A program made the position numbers and the translations under genes. Shown piece by piece: positions 63,093 to 64,000 of a stretch of 64,000 nt of DNA (its first letter is position 1; each line of letters opens with the position of its first letter). This DNA comes from Acetobacter aceti NBRC 14818. GTDB taxonomy: Bacteria > Pseudomonadota > Alphaproteobacteria > Acetobacterales > Acetobacteraceae. The stretch is taken from assembly GCF_000193495.2 (NCBI RefSeq), contig NZ_AP023410.1, forward strand, positions 2,738,501-2,802,500. Direction: 5' to 3'. Below the pieces are notes generated by a model that was given only the letters and a program-made list of their open reading frames with translations, was not told the origin of the DNA and did no database searches.

Positions 63093-63785
63093 TTATTTGA
63101 CAGCCGCTTCCTCAGCGACCTTTTTTCGGAAAACATCCACCGAAATGGCGGCCGCTTCCAGAATGTGATCCCGGGTCAGGCGGGCGCACAGCTCCGGGTC
63201 GCGGGCGCGGCAGGCGTCGAGTATGGCCTTGTGCTCACGGTCCGTGATGGCCTTGCGCCCCTCGATCACCAGATGCCCGCGGATGTAACGATCCAGCTTG
63301 ATGTGCAGGTCTTCGATCATTTCCAGCAGGCGGGGACGTCTGGCGGCGGCATAAATGGCGTTGTGGAACGCCCTGTTCAGGCTACCCGAATGGGCCACAC
63401 CATCCTGCACAAAGGCTTCGTAGGCATCTTCGACATGGGCGAGATCCACCCGTGTCATGTTGCGCACGCCCTCCAGGGCGGCCTGTTCTTCCAGCAGGGC
63501 GCGGATGCGGGAATATTCGAGAATATCCTCTTCATCGAGACCAATGACCACAGCTCCGCGATTAGGCAGACAGGTGACGAACCCTTCTGCCTCCAGCCGC
63601 TTGAGTGCTTCCCGGACAGGAATGATGCTGACCCCGAATCCATTGGCAAGCTCGGATTGCGGGAGCGCCTGTCCGGTCTGGATAATATCCGCGAGGATGG
63701 CGTTTCGCAGGGCGATACAGATCGTTTCAGCTGCGGTGCCATGCGCGATGGTTTCTACACTGGCAAAAAGTCGGGTCGGCAGCAT
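63093..63785 (-). CDS. GntR family transcriptional regulator, FCD (FadR-like) type
   Basis: 230 residues. N-terminal winged helix with LRNAILADIIQTGQALPQSE and VSIIPVREALKRLEAEGFVT near residues 25-70, then an FCD helical domain with EYSRIRALLEEQAALEG near 88, NRAFHNAIYAAARRPRLLEM near 138 and DREHKAILDACRARDPELCA near 182 (histidines/acidic residues for metal). Members usually sense carboxylic acids. Convergent with acs; its targets are unknown. Confidence 0.93.
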   Translation of the reverse strand: MLPTRLFASVETIAHGTAAETICIALRNAILADIIQTGQALPQSELANGFGVSIIPVREALKRLEAEGFVTCLPNRGAVVIGLDEEDILEYSRIRALLEEQAALEGVRNMTRVDLAHVEDAYEAFVQDGVAHSGSLNRAFHNAIYAAARRPRLLEMIEDLHIKLDRYIRGHLVIEGRKAITDREHKAILDACRARDPELCARLTRDHILEAAAISVDVFRKKVAEEAAVK

Positions 63786-64000
63786 TCAGTCGGCATTCCG
63801 GTCAGAGGAAAATCTGGAGGCGGAATGCATCATACCATAATCGTAATGTTTGGTCAGGCCGCAATTCCGCGAGGGGAGAGAGCCTCTGTCATAGCGAGGC
63901 ATCTCCTATAATATAATATATTGCAGTGATTATATTTCTATGACATGGGAGAAATTATCATTGTGATACCGCAACCAGATGGGTCAGCATCGTATCCGGG
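63786..64000. other. Upstream region of the GntR regulator to the window edge
   Basis: 215 bp. It probably contains the gntR promoter. An AT-rich TATAATATAATATATTGC stretch at 63908-63925 is the only notable element. No gene is recognised. Confidence 0.4.

Noticed and set aside
35926-63847. Shared 12-mer CATAATCGTAAT upstream of the DMT gene (35926-35937) and of the gntR gene (63836-63847)
   Set aside because: A 12-base match between two places in 64 kb is expected by chance many times; no dyad or further similarity.

Overview
The window looks like chromosomal DNA of an acetic acid bacterium (Acetobacteraceae, Alphaproteobacteria). This is inferred from the GC-rich coding style, the aerobic (late cobalt insertion) cobalamin genes cobG and cobF, compact ATGA/GTGA-coupled operons, a TrxR-like ferredoxin-NADP reductase, an ElaB/YqjE pair, and AMP-forming acetyl-CoA synthetase. 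Genus cannot be fixed from the sequence alone.

Layout. 1-7585: a cobalamin operon read leftwards (riboswitch, DUF1636, two unrecognised small ORFs, cobG-H-I-J, cobL-E-M-F), with cobK on the opposite strand inside it. 7987-9828: leuA with its terminator and a leucine-rich leader peptide. 9988-15201: a secreted protein, DUF2322, a CPA1 antiporter, serB and miaA. 15364-19067: ilvB-ilvN-ilvC. 19140-24250: an AT-richer islet with a membrane patatin-like hydrolase, a lipoprotein and an IS5-family element. 24412-29753: a LysR regulator divergent from a TonB-dependent receptor, then an aminotransferase. 30002-38257: two divergent operons, SDR-accB-accC-accB-like leftwards and pxpB-pxpC-pxpA plus DMT and MFS transporters rightwards. 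38616-45524: tRNA-Arg, an RgpF-HAD fusion, a TetR regulator, a small stress/envelope operon and cardiolipin synthase. 45725-47810: trpBA. 47865-48964: a ferric-reductase-like membrane protein with a four-heme cytochrome c. 49435-51070: a decayed DUF262/HNH gene beside tRNA-Leu. 51132-55089: a YgjP-like protease, a YcgN-like protein and a polyamine-type ABC set whose ATPase has lost its catalytic motifs. 55194-63785: ElaB/YqjE, an acyltransferase pseudogene, a Sel1 protein, an NTF2-like protein, ferredoxin-NADP reductase, alr, acs and a GntR regulator.

The most interesting parts are: (a) the divergent cluster at 30-36 kb, which carries as separate genes every domain type of a urea-carboxylase-like enzyme (biotin carboxylase, BCCP, AHS1/KipI, AHS2/KipA) plus YcsF/PxpA and a second BCCP paralogue whose biotin lysine is threonine; (b) the intact but catalytically degenerate ABC ATPase at 54 kb; (c) a leucine leader with a 10-bp stem that takes in the leader stop codon; (d) a family of paired-palindrome intergenic repeats, three copies in the window; and (e) the four-heme cytochrome/FRD pair.

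No CRISPR array, prophage, rRNA gene or replication origin was seen. All functions are read from motif recognition; no database search was possible.
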